Shown piece after piece: positions 7,914 to 16,157 of a stretch of 33,162 nucleotides of DNA (the stretch's first letter is position 1; the number at the start of each line of letters is the position of its first letter). The position numbers were made by a program, and so were the translations under genes. The notes beneath the pieces are model-generated. The model made no database searches, was not told where the DNA came from, and worked only from the letters and a program-made list of their open reading frames with translations. The stretch is taken from assembly GCA_002314775.1 (NCBI GenBank), contig DCHE01000066.1:54085-87246 (forward strand), in the 5' to 3' direction. The DNA is from Lachnospiraceae bacterium UBA1760 (lineage in GTDB: Bacteria > Bacillota > Clostridia > Lachnospirales > Lachnospiraceae).

Positions 7914-8244
7914 ACAATGTCACTCCTTCTCGAGCAACATTTTGATAAAATGGTAATATTCTCTGACCTTGTTCAAATGACTCCTTATCTCTAAGTAACA
8001 GTGAAACCTCCACGTCATTTTTAAGTCCAATTCTACTAGCCAATTTACTAATTTGCTTACGGTATTGTCTAACCTTTTCCTTGCTACAATTTAGAATAAT
8101 CATAATATCAATATCTGACTCACTATCAAAATCTCCTCTAGCATAGGAGCCATACAAATACATCTTGAAAATATCGTCATTAACTAACTCCAACACTTGT
8201 TCCACAACTTCATTTGTTACAACGTTTATTAATTCATCTGTCAT
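7906..8244 (-). CDS. Minimal nucleotidyltransferase antitoxin (MntA-like)
   Basis: A minimal nucleotidyltransferase of the MNT family, the antitoxin partner of the adjacent HEPN protein; known members transfer AMP to the toxin. It contains GSYARGDFDSESDIDIMI, an exact GSx10DxD catalytic motif, and a third acidic position in NDVEVSLLL. The start at 8244 is chosen because AAGGAGG lies 8 bases upstream; an ATG ten codons earlier has no ribosome site. The product of 112 aa is full length for the family. Its end overlaps the HEPN start by 8 bp, the usual arrangement of these operons. Confidence 0.92.
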   Translation of the reverse strand: MTDELINVVTNEVVEQVLELVNDDIFKMYLYGSYARGDFDSESDIDIMIILNCSKEKVRQYRKQISKLASRIGLKNDVEVSLLLRDKESFEQGQRILPFYQNVAREGVTLYG

Positions 8245-8342
8245 ATGGTGTTCCTCCTTTTCTAGACTATACATATATATTATATACTGTTATTTCTCAA
8301 ATAGCTATATTATTTTCGAGCTGGCACACAAGTCAAAACAAC

Positions 8343-8373
8343 AAGCCCACTGCATTAATTCTGCAGCGGGCTT
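8343..8373 (-). terminator. Terminator-like hairpin after double-glycine peptide gene
   Basis: AAGCCCACTGCA (8343-8354) pairs with TGCAGCGGGCTT (8362-8373) with a single mismatch and a 7-base loop. On the minus strand it is followed by GTTGTTTTG. It lies just past the stop of the peptide gene at 8388. Confidence 0.7.
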
Positions 8374-8387
8374 CGATTTAATATTCT

Positions 8388-8600
8388 TTAAATACTGGTC
8401 TTTCCGGTTCTTTCATTATAGTTATCTATTAACTTATTGATATTCTTGTAGGTCATGTATGCGGCATGTCCTGGCACTCCTGTACTTGCAAGTACAACTC
8501 CCTTAATCACCTTCTTTAAAGATAAGCCTCCGTTTACATTTTCAAGTGCCTCAAGGCTAAGCTCCTCTGTTACCATAGTGTTCATCATTTCTGTTCTCAT
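8388..8600 (-). CDS. Double-glycine-leader peptide, bacteriocin-like
   Basis: A 70-aa precursor peptide. Residues 1-25 form a classical double-glycine leader: EELSLEALENVNGG has the spaced hydrophobic residues and terminal GG that are cut by C39 peptidase-ABC exporters. The predicted mature part (45 residues) starts LSLKKVIKGVVLAS, is basic and has a central Gly-rich, hydrophobic portion (STGVPGHAAYM) with no cysteines, like an unmodified class II bacteriocin or signal peptide. CAGGAGG at good spacing gives the start. No exporter, immunity or modification gene is visible in the window, so it is an orphan precursor. A 10-bp palindrome ACTAGCTAGT at 8670-8679 lies upstream. The function is inferred from the leader only. 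Confidence 0.8.
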   Translation of the reverse strand: MRTEMMNTMVTEELSLEALENVNGGLSLKKVIKGVVLASTGVPGHAAYMTYKNINKLIDNYNERTGKTSI

Positions 8601-8732
8601 AGTTTTTTCCTCCTGATTTTTCTCTATTTTTAATTTGTTTGCTTGTTTATGTTTTGATATACACAGGAGACTAGCTAGTGTTACACACTTTTTTTATCTT
8701 TTTCTGCCTTTTTCTCAACCTTTTTCGTCTAG

Positions 8733-9018
8733 CGACAGCGATTCGAGATAGCAACTGGTTTCCCGCTGTCCCCACCCCAGTCATCTCCCTCTACCGACAG
8801 CGATTCAAAAAAACAACCGGTTTCCCGCTGTCCTCACCCCGGTCTTCTTCCTCACCCGACAGCGATTCAAAGAAGCAACCGCCTTCCCGCTGTCCTCACC
8901 CCGGTCTTCTTCCTCACCCGACAGCGATTCAACAAATAACCGCCCTTTCGCTGTCCTCACCCCGAACTTCTCCGGCCAGCGACAGCGATTCAACAAAGAA
9001 ACCGCCTTCCCGCTGTCC
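8733..9018. repeat. Five tandem 62-bp units, each a GACAGCG/CGCTGTC hairpin
   Basis: Units begin with GACAGCGATTC at 8734, 8796, 8858, 8920 and 8981, so spacing is 62, 62, 62 and 61 bp. Each unit contains the arms GACAGCG and CGCTGTC separated by 22-23 bases (second arms at 8764, 8826, 8888, 8949 and 9011). The bases between hairpins (CTCACCCCGGTCTTCTTC in the central copies) are also conserved, unlike CRISPR spacers. The period is not a multiple of three, which argues against coding. The array is more C-rich than its surroundings and has no gene. Confidence 0.92.
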
Positions 9019-9078
9019 TCACCTAACTGTTCTTAGATTCATAGCCCGAGGTTAACCTAGCCACCGCGTAGCGGCATG

Positions 9079-9200
9079 CCCTTGATGGCGCATACAAGAA
9101 CTGATACAATGCCCAAACGACGGGTAGGACTACTAACTGTTCTTGAGTTCTTCGCCGCCCTTGACAACCTATCATCAGTTCTTGTATGTGCTGTCAAGGG
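9079..9200. repeat. Imperfect 27-bp inverted repeat element
   Basis: The left arm at 9079-9105 (CCCTTGATGGCGCATACAAG plus 7 bases) matches the reverse complement of 9174-9200 at about 23 of 27 positions, with a 68-bp centre. Both strands have short open frames here, but these only mirror the palindrome. It could be a small non-autonomous element or a structured RNA; it has no protein gene. Confidence 0.7.
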
Positions 9201-9225
9201 TGGCGACCGGAGCCACAGACTATAC

Positions 9226-9271
9226 AAAAAAAATAGCGCAAGCAAAATATCAATAGATACTTTGCTTACGC
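9226..9271 (-). terminator. Rho-independent terminator of the GH94 operon
   Basis: On the minus strand a 16-bp stem (9271-9236, two mismatches) with a short loop is followed by TA and eight T residues (A8 at 9226-9233). It is the only strong terminator downstream of the cellobiose phosphorylase gene. Confidence 0.88.
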
Positions 9272-9281
9272 CATCCTTAAA

Positions 9282-9311
9282 GCTCGCAAAATGCTTCGCG
9301 CTTTGCTCGCT
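9282..9311 (-). repeat. GCTCGC...TGCTCGC dispersed repeat, copy 1
   Basis: GCTCGCAAAATGCTTCGCGC followed by TTTGCTCGCT closely matches the segment at 25323-25351 (one gap, few substitutions). It can form a weak hairpin. It lies downstream of the GH94 gene, as the other copy lies downstream of the PTS gene. Confidence 0.65.
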
Positions 9312-9371
9312 ATTCTATATTCGTACTCTACCAGGGTGTTCTCCCTGGCTTAGCACATTTATTACCTTTTA

Positions 9372-11786
9372 TTACATTGTAAGAACAATCTCAGTGTTCT
9401 CTGTCATCATGTCGTAAGGAACGTAGTTTCCTTCAACAGCCTGGCCGTTAACTGTGAGCTTCTCGCAGCCTGACTCCTTCTTGTTTGGATTCTCAACTGT
9501 GATGTGAAGCTTCTTGCCACGGAAGGTCTTCTCCATAGAGAACTTATCCCAGTCAGCTGGAACTGATGGAGAAATCTTTAAGCCGTAGAAGTCTGGTCTC
9601 ATACCCATGATACCCTCTACGCAGCCAACCATAACAGTTGAAGCTGTACCTGTAAGCCAGTGTACATGTGAACGTCCGAAGTGTGGACTCGCCTTACCCT
9701 CTGTGAACTGGCCGTAGCAGTATGGCTCAAGCTTACGAATCTCAGCCTTATCATTCTGTGCAGCTGGTGCATTCTCCTTGAAGTACATAAATGCTCTCTC
9801 GCCGTGTCCACGAAGTGCCTCTGCAAGAATAATCCAACCCTGTGACTGAGAGAAGATACCTGAGTTCTCCTTAACACCCTGGTTGTAGATTACAGCAAGT
9901 GCTCCGTCAAATGCATGCTCATGATATGGAGGATCCATAAGAACTGCACCGAAGTCTGTATTAAGCTGTTTATATACGTTATCAAGCGCCTTGTCGGCCT
10001 GCTCTGGTGATGCATAACCACTGATAACTGACCATGACTGTGGGTTTAACCACATATTTGCTTCTGGGTCATCTCTATGTCCGATAACCTCACCAGCCTC
10101 TGTGAAGCCACGGATAAATCTATCCTCATTCCAACAAAGCTTCTCAATCTTCTCACCGAGCTCAACCTGCTTTTCGTCTAAGTACTTAATGTACTCCTCA
10201 TCCTTCTTGTACTCAGCAAACTTTCTTAAGATTGTCATGCCATAGTAGTACTGAAGAGCTACAAATGAAGACTCTCCCTTTGCACCAAGTCTTAAGCAGT
10301 CATTCCAGTCTGCATAAAGACCAGCTGGAAGGTCATGATTTCCAAGTCTGTTCATAGAGAAGTCAATTGCTCTCTTTAAGTGGTCATATACTGTACCCTC
10401 TGCATTGTTATTTGCATATGGGATAACCTCATCGATAAAGTCAAGATTTCCTGACTCAGATACATACTTGTAAACTGTTGGGAAGAGCCAGAGAGCATCA
10501 TCAGCTCTGTAGTGTGGATGACCTGTCATCTTAACCCACTCAGGATCCTCTGGAGTACCTGAATTACCAGGAACGAAGTCAAATACAACAAGTGGAAGTC
10601 CACCACCGTTGTCAACCTGTGCTGAGAGCATGAAACGAATCTTCTCTACAGCCATCTCTGGTGCAAGGTGAATTACACCCTGAATATCCTGAACTGTATC
10701 TCTGTAGCCGTAACCATTTCTAAGACCGCAGTAGATAAATGAAGCGGCTCTTGACCAGATAAAGGTCATGAAACAGTTGTAAGCATTCCATGTATTAATC
10801 ATTGTGTTGAACTCTTTTGAAGGAGTGTTAACCTGGAAGCTCTCGAACTTTCCGTGCCAGTCAGCTACTACCTCCTCATATTCCTTAGCGCAGGTTGCCT
10901 TAACATCTGCATATGAAGCCATAATAGCCTCTGCCTCTGCATTCTCCTTAAGTCCAAGGATGAAGGCCATATCCTTTGTCTCACCAGGATTGATTGTGAT
11001 AACTGTTGAGAGTGCACCACATGAATTCTCATTGTAGCTTAAGTGATTTCCAAGGTCACCATTTACAACTCCAACTGGATTGTGGTAGCCGTTACATCTT
11101 CCGATGAACTCGTTCTTATCACCACAGTATGAAGAAACCTTAGATCCTGCGAGACCGAAGATTCTGTCTGTAGCTCTCTTACAGTCTACATACTCGCCCT
11201 CTTTTAGTGTATCGAGATTTCCATGTACTGTATGTCTGATTCTATTTTCTGCAAAGGATGTTCTTCCAATGAAAAGAGAATACTGAAGGTTAACCTGATC
11301 CTGCTCGTAGTTTGAGTTATTTGTAAACTCTGCATAGCCTGTGATTGTAAGGTTTCTAGGTGTGCTGCCAGTATTTGTTACTGATAAATTCCAAACCTCG
11401 TAGGTCTTTCCAAGTGGCACATAGTAGAGAACCTCTGAATGAATATCTGAGTAATCAGCGTTGATTCTTGTGTAACCTGTTCCGTGGTGACACTCACTCT
11501 TATATTCATTTAAGTCCTTGCCAACTGGCTGCCATGAGGCTGACCAGTAATCCTTTGAGTCATTATCTCTTAAGTAGATGTAACGACCTGGCTGATCAAA
11601 GTTGTTGAATACATATCTAAGTATTCTTCCATTTGCGCCAGACTGAGCAAAGCTGTAACCTCCTGCATTATTTGAAATAACTGCTCCGTACTCTGGGGAG
11701 CCAAGATAGTTAGCCCATGGTGCTGGTGTGCATGGATTTGTGATAACGTACTCACGCTTTACGTCATCGAAATAACCGTAATTCAT
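9372..11786 (-). CDS. cbpA: Cellobiose phosphorylase (GH94)
   Basis: Cleaves cellobiose with phosphate to alpha-glucose-1-phosphate and glucose in the cytoplasm, saving ATP during growth on cellulose fragments. The protein of 804 aa has the full GH94 plan: beta-sandwich domain at the amino end (MNYGYFDDVKREYVITNP is characteristic of cellobiose phosphorylases), helical linker, (alpha/alpha)6 barrel and C-terminal beta domain. GYRDT at 360-364 is the substrate-binding motif and YADWNDCL holds the catalytic acid Asp493. The start at 11786 has AAGGAGG with proper spacing. It follows a second GH94 gene after 89 bp and ends before a strong terminator, so both are probably one operon. Confidence 0.95.
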   Translation of the reverse strand: MNYGYFDDVKREYVITNPCTPAPWANYLGSPEYGAVISNNAGGYSFAQSGANGRILRYVFNNFDQPGRYIYLRDNDSKDYWSASWQPVGKDLNEYKSECHHGTGYTRINADYSDIHSEVLYYVPLGKTYEVWNLSVTNTGSTPRNLTITGYAEFTNNSNYEQDQVNLQYSLFIGRTSFAENRIRHTVHGNLDTLKEGEYVDCKRATDRIFGLAGSKVSSYCGDKNEFIGRCNGYHNPVGVVNGDLGNHLSYNENSCGALSTVITINPGETKDMAFILGLKENAEAEAIMASYADVKATCAKEYEEVVADWHGKFESFQVNTPSKEFNTMINTWNAYNCFMTFIWSRAASFIYCGLRNGYGYRDTVQDIQGVIHLAPEMAVEKIRFMLSAQVDNGGGLPLVVFDFVPGNSGTPEDPEWVKMTGHPHYRADDALWLFPTVYKYVSESGNLDFIDEVIPYANNNAEGTVYDHLKRAIDFSMNRLGNHDLPAGLYADWNDCLRLGAKGESSFVALQYYYGMTILRKFAEYKKDEEYIKYLDEKQVELGEKIEKLCWNEDRFIRGFTEAGEVIGHRDDPEANMWLNPQSWSVISGYASPEQADKALDNVYKQLNTDFGAVLMDPPYHEHAFDGALAVIYNQGVKENSGIFSQSQGWIILAEALRGHGERAFMYFKENAPAAQNDKAEIRKLEPYCYGQFTEGKASPHFGRSHVHWLTGTASTVMVGCVEGIMGMRPDFYGLKISPSVPADWDKFSMEKTFRGKKLHITVENPNKKESGCEKLTVNGQAVEGNYVPYDMMTENTEIVLTM

Positions 11787-11875
11787 TAATATATCCTCCT
11801 TATACATACGATAAAATGCTTCCTAATATTTTTCCTTCTCCGCGAACATTTTATCAAAATTATTCATTTATTATA

Positions 11876-14578
11876 TTATGCAAGAACAACTGTAATCTCA
11901 TGAAGCTCTGAGTCAATTGCCGAAAGAGCAGCCTTCTCAAATACAGCCTTTCCATCAACAATTCCAAGTGATACGCCGTCGCAGTCTGCTGACTGAACCT
12001 TGTACTCGCCGTACTCGAGCTTCTTCTCGTTCTTAACAGTAACTGTAAACTCTCTCTCTGCAAATGTGAGTGAAAGCTTAGCCTCACCATTCTCATCGAA
12101 CTGCTCTGCTACAAGCTTTGGTGCGATAGTCAAGTCACCATACTCACCCTTAACACCAAATGCCTCAGTGATAAATGTAAGCATATACCAGCTTGCTGCA
12201 CCTGTAAGGTAGTTGTATAAGCCTCTGCCCTTTCCATCGAAATACTCAGGAATTCCAGGATAAATCTTACTTGTCTCGAAATTCATTGCATTCTCATAAA
12301 GAGTATTTAATGCCTTGTAGCCCTCCTTAACGAAGCCTCTCTGGTATAATGCATTTGCATACATAACTGTCATGTGAGAGAATACTGCTCCGTTCTCCTT
12401 CTCGCCGTATGCAAAACCAAACATTCTACCAAGGTCAAGCTTAACCTCCTTGAAGTTTGTGTTAAGTCTGTAGCCACCAATTTCTCTCTTGTAGAGGTAT
12501 GAATCTGCGCTCTTGCAAATCATGGCAACCTGCTCATCTGTTGCAGTCTTACTCATAATTGTGAATACCTGTCCAGTGAGCATCATTCTTACTCCATTAT
12601 TGAAGAAGCCCTCAACTCTTTCCTTGCTGTTGTCATAGTAGCTGTTGAACCAGCCGTTTGAATCAGCATTATTTCCATCGATCCACTCAGTCTTTCTGAT
12701 GTGTTCCTTAATCCACTCAGCCTTCTTCTCAAGGTTTTCTGCAAGCTCAATAATTTCGAATTTCTTCTTCTTTCCACTAACGATGTGGCCACACTTCTTT
12801 GTGTATCTTGCAAGAACCTCCTTCTTCTCCTCGATACTGTCGTAAACAGCCTCATCATCCTGAAGAAGTACTGAAATCTCGTCTAAGAGTTCTACATCCT
12901 CCCAGCCAAATCTCTTGTTTAAGGTCTTTAAAAGCTCAGAAATACTTGTGAGGTTTCCTGCGTATGCAGCTGTAAATGCAACGCTCTCTCCATTTTCTGC
13001 TGCCATATCAAGAGCATCATTCCAGTCTGCTCCTCTAAGTCTCATATGGTTGTGGTCACCAACCTCATAGAAGGAGCAAAGCTGCTCAAGTAAGATATGC
13101 TCAAGTACTGATCCCTCATATACTAGGCCATCTTCCTTTCTCTGCTTGATTCCATACTCAGCGTTCCAGTTCTTATCAAGCTCTGTTCCTCTCTTTGACT
13201 GCTCATCCTTAAAGTAGGTAGCTGTCTCCTTAAGAACATCAACATCACCTGTCTGGTTAATGTAAAGCATAGTTGTGAGGAATGGCCAGAAGCCATGATC
13301 CATCCAGACTCTTGCGATACCATTTCTATCTGCAACGAACTCGCCGAGCTTCTCGCCGATGATTGTTGCGTTAGTACCATCAATACGAACTCCGCCGTAG
13401 TTTGATACTATCATCTCTCTAACACTGCTTGGGTCCATGATAAGGAGTGAGAGGCAATCCTGCCATAAATCTCTCCAGCCTCTTCCACCTCTACCATAAT
13501 CATGGTGTGGAAGGAAGGAACATCCATAGATTCTACGAAGGATTGGCTGGAAGCTAACCCACTTCATGAAGCCATCAAAGTCCTCAGAACCTGTCTTGTA
13601 GCTTACATTTACCTCTTCCTTCCAGAAGTTTGAAGCCTTAGCAAGCATTGACTGAACTCTGCCCTTTGAACCAAAAGACCAGACAACGTCCTTAATCTCC
13701 TCTTCCTTCTCAGTAATTCCCATAACTACTGTATAGTTGTAAGACTCGCCAGCCTTAAGAACCTTCTTGTCAAAACGGAATCCGCCAAGAGCCTCCTGAC
13801 CATCAACCTCGAAGCCTGGCTTAACTCCGTCCTTATTCTCTAAAACTGATCTTGGGCTTGTGAGTGTACCACCCTCACCGATGAAATCATCAAGTGCAGG
13901 GTAGAAATCAAATGGTGCTTCACCATTCTCATCAACACCTAAAACATAGTAAGTAAGCTCATTCTTTCTATGTCCTCTCTCATCGAAGGAAAGAGTTGGT
14001 GTAACTAATATTCCGTTATCAGTAACCTTAATTCTGTGAAGAAGTGAGGTTACGTGTCTGTGATCTCTTATGTTATCAGCACTTCTTCCATAGATTGGAA
14101 TAGCTGCTGTTGGGATGAATTCTACCTCCTCATCCCTCTCGTTTGTGATAGTTACTGTCATAACCTCAACTGGCATGTCAAGTGGTGCAAATGAAGTAAC
14201 CTCAGCCTTAAGTCCGTACTCTGCAGTCTTTCTTGTGACCTTCTGCCACATAAAGCCTGCCTCAATCTCGCTGTCGTCCTGCTTATCTGTAAACTTGTCT
14301 GCTTCCTGTCTTGCTGAAGCACCTGTTGCTGACCATACGCCCTTGCCGATGACATTTACCCAGAAGTTTCTTGTGCCTCTGTTGTTATTCAAATTCTCAA
14401 CACTGACTGGCTCAAGTAAAAATGCATTCTGATTCATCTTTGAATCTCCGCCAAGATTTGGGGAAATTGCACTCTTTAATCCCATGTTCTGTGCCACTGG
14501 AAAGTATAAACCACTGTAGTTCTCTGGTCTTTCCATTGTAAATGTTCCATTTTCATCCAAAAACTTAATAATACCCAT
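11876..14578 (-). CDS. GH94 glycoside phosphorylase, specificity uncertain
   Basis: A 900-aa GH94 phosphorylase distinct from the 804-aa enzyme that follows it. The barrel carries RLRGADWNDALDMA with the catalytic Asp, and GGRGWRDLWQDCL in place of GYRDTxQD; the amino-terminal beta domain starts with FTMERPENYSGLYFPVAQN, a pattern I link to laminaribiose- or oligoglucan-type members rather than cellobiose phosphorylase. The reaction should be reversible phosphorolysis of a beta-glucoside to alpha-glucose-1-phosphate; the linkage (1,3 being the main guess, given the exo-1,3-glucanase-like GH5 in the window) is not proven. There is no signal peptide. AAAGGAG lies 12-13 bases before the ATG, slightly far. 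It heads the two-gene operon. Confidence 0.85.
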   Translation of the reverse strand: MGIIKFLDENGTFTMERPENYSGLYFPVAQNMGLKSAISPNLGGDSKMNQNAFLLEPVSVENLNNNRGTRNFWVNVIGKGVWSATGASARQEADKFTDKQDDSEIEAGFMWQKVTRKTAEYGLKAEVTSFAPLDMPVEVMTVTITNERDEEVEFIPTAAIPIYGRSADNIRDHRHVTSLLHRIKVTDNGILVTPTLSFDERGHRKNELTYYVLGVDENGEAPFDFYPALDDFIGEGGTLTSPRSVLENKDGVKPGFEVDGQEALGGFRFDKKVLKAGESYNYTVVMGITEKEEEIKDVVWSFGSKGRVQSMLAKASNFWKEEVNVSYKTGSEDFDGFMKWVSFQPILRRIYGCSFLPHHDYGRGGRGWRDLWQDCLSLLIMDPSSVREMIVSNYGGVRIDGTNATIIGEKLGEFVADRNGIARVWMDHGFWPFLTTMLYINQTGDVDVLKETATYFKDEQSKRGTELDKNWNAEYGIKQRKEDGLVYEGSVLEHILLEQLCSFYEVGDHNHMRLRGADWNDALDMAAENGESVAFTAAYAGNLTSISELLKTLNKRFGWEDVELLDEISVLLQDDEAVYDSIEEKKEVLARYTKKCGHIVSGKKKKFEIIELAENLEKKAEWIKEHIRKTEWIDGNNADSNGWFNSYYDNSKERVEGFFNNGVRMMLTGQVFTIMSKTATDEQVAMICKSADSYLYKREIGGYRLNTNFKEVKLDLGRMFGFAYGEKENGAVFSHMTVMYANALYQRGFVKEGYKALNTLYENAMNFETSKIYPGIPEYFDGKGRGLYNYLTGAASWYMLTFITEAFGVKGEYGDLTIAPKLVAEQFDENGEAKLSLTFAEREFTVTVKNEKKLEYGEYKVQSADCDGVSLGIVDGKAVFEKAALSAIDSELHEITVVLA

Positions 14579-14737
14579 AATAAAACTCGTTCTCCTTTGC
14601 TAAAAATTTTGTATTTCGAACTCTTTTTTCTTATAACCTATTTATACCAAAAACGTGCACACCTTATATATAACTTATATTACATTTTTGTGACTTTCTT
14701 TACATGGCAAAATGTCAAATTTCGGACAAAAATAATA

Positions 14738-14774
14738 ATAGCCGGAATGGACATTTCCTTGCCATCCCGGCTAT
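14738..14774 (-). terminator. Terminator after the secreted protein gene
   Basis: ATAGCCGG (14738-14745) pairs with CCGGCTAT (14767-14774), with an inner ATGG/CCAT stem. On the minus strand it is followed by TATTATTTTTG. It lies just past the stop at 14790. Confidence 0.85.
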
Positions 14775-14789
14775 ATCGCCTGTCATTAT

Positions 14790-15905
14790 TTAGAATACAT
14801 TTTCAAAGCCATAACACTTCTCATCTATCTGTCGTCCATACTGGTCATAAACTCTGAACAGTGTCCAGAAATATCCATATGGAAGGTCCTGCGTTGTCCA
14901 GAGACAGTTGTTTACGATTCCACATTTTCCCGTTGTGTAAATCCATGCATCCTTTCCCTCCTTGAGAAGGTTGCAGTCAAGAATCAATATCTCTACGGAA
15001 TATGCATCCTCACCCATAGTCTCAAGGCCGATTAGTGCACCAGTTCCTTCACTGTTAGGAATCTGACATACACCCTTCAGTGATGGAGGCGCTACATACT
15101 CCTCAAGCCAGTGATTCTTTATTCCATCTCTTATATAGTACTCGTTACTATCATGATACTCCTGTGTCTCGAAATAGTAAACTGATGCTCCAATATTCAT
15201 ACTACCTATACCTGTAACCGCCCCTCTATTGATTGACATCGGCTGATATGAAATATCATTTATAAATGTTGCTCCTGTAAATGTTGTTTTTGAATCAGTA
15301 AGCACTGATTTTTCTTCCAAAAATGAATACTCTCCATATGTATAATCCTCATCCTGCTTTTCAACATAATACTTTGGAAGGGAAAGCTTCTCCTCATACT
15401 CTTCCTTGGTTATCTCCTTAGTCAGTTCTTTATCGATATAGTATTTGTCTATATATTTAGTATCATTATTGGTTATTATAGTGATATTATCCTTAACATC
15501 TGTGTGCTTCCAAAAAGAAGTTACTACTGCATCCGCAGTAAATACAGTGTCCGCATCCACCCTTCTTGTATTAGTGACACTACTAGTAGAAGTCATGTAC
15601 CACTGATAAAACTCAACATCCTTATCCGCTAATTCACCAATCGGAGTTGGTGGTTCTGGAAATGTAACCTTTCCATCTTCATCTGCATACACAGTAACTG
15701 AAAAGCATTCCTCATCATCCCCATAATATGCGAGATAAGAATAAAATGTCACCTTAATCTGATTAACATTATCATTATCCTCAATCACTTCAGCTTCTGC
15801 CTCGGCTGCATAAACACTTGAAAGACCACTTGGAACAAGTGCTACTGCCATCGCAAGTGTTAGCATCATAGCAGATAATCTTCTAAAAATACTTTTTTTC
15901 TTCAT
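14790..15905 (-). CDS. Secreted protein of unknown function
   Basis: A 371-aa exported protein. Residues 1-33 form a Sec signal peptide: basic MKKKSIFRR, a hydrophobic core (MMLTLAMAVALVPSGL) and a likely cut after VYA-A. There is no lipobox or sortase motif. After an acidic linker (EAEAEVIEDNDNVNQ) a segment at about 50-135 with EDGKVTFPEPPTP, YQWYM and DADTVFTADAV resembles one degenerate InlB-type beta-grasp repeat, a common surface module in Firmicutes. The carboxyl part (WTTQDLPYGYFWTLFRVYDQ) is not recognised. CAAGGAGG supports the start. It is divergent from the tandem-HTH gene, with 252 bp between them, and has its own terminator. Confidence 0.8.
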   Translation of the reverse strand: MKKKSIFRRLSAMMLTLAMAVALVPSGLSSVYAAEAEAEVIEDNDNVNQIKVTFYSYLAYYGDDEECFSVTVYADEDGKVTFPEPPTPIGELADKDVEFYQWYMTSTSSVTNTRRVDADTVFTADAVVTSFWKHTDVKDNITIITNNDTKYIDKYYIDKELTKEITKEEYEEKLSLPKYYVEKQDEDYTYGEYSFLEEKSVLTDSKTTFTGATFINDISYQPMSINRGAVTGIGSMNIGASVYYFETQEYHDSNEYYIRDGIKNHWLEEYVAPPSLKGVCQIPNSEGTGALIGLETMGEDAYSVEILILDCNLLKEGKDAWIYTTGKCGIVNNCLWTTQDLPYGYFWTLFRVYDQYGRQIDEKCYGFENVF

Positions 15906-16027
15906 CCGTTTCCCTCCTTGAATCTTAAAATTCTTCGTTTAATTCCAGTGCAAAAATATAAGCACCCTAAGTGAATTTATTATATCATTATTCATCCTTT
16001 TATTGTCTTATCTTTCCTTTTTTGTCA

Positions 16028-16057
16028 TTGACAAAGCGGAAATATTAGTAATAAAAT
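16028..16057 (+). promoter_or_regulatory. Candidate promoter of the tandem-HTH gene
   Basis: TTGACA at 16028-16033 is followed after 18 bases by TAAAAT at 16052-16057. A second, less well spaced pair TTTACA/TATAAT (15-bp gap) lies at 16057-16083. Either could drive the gene starting at 16158. Confidence 0.45.
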
Positions 16058-16157
16058 TTACACAAAAGCAGTATATTTATAATAGAGTTTTTCATAACAA
16101 TTTCCACTCGTATAGTTCCATAAAAGCGATATACGCTGTGGGAGGAAAGGAGAAAAA

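Noticed and set aside
8733..9018. CRISPR array
   Set aside because: The whole 62-61-bp period is conserved, there are no unique spacers, and no cas genes are nearby.
8678..9055. Open frame of 125 codons across the 62-bp repeats
   Set aside because: The repeat period is not a multiple of three, the peptide is low complexity and no ribosome site precedes it; the frame follows from repeat composition.
9057..9417. Two facing open frames on opposite strands
   Set aside because: Both peptides contain the same palindromic residues because of the 27-bp inverted repeat; no ribosome sites or family match.
11810..11855. Inverted repeat GATAAAATG/CATTTTATC between the two GH94 genes
   Set aside because: Nine AT-rich bases with a 28-base loop in an AT-rich gap; too likely by chance to call a control element.
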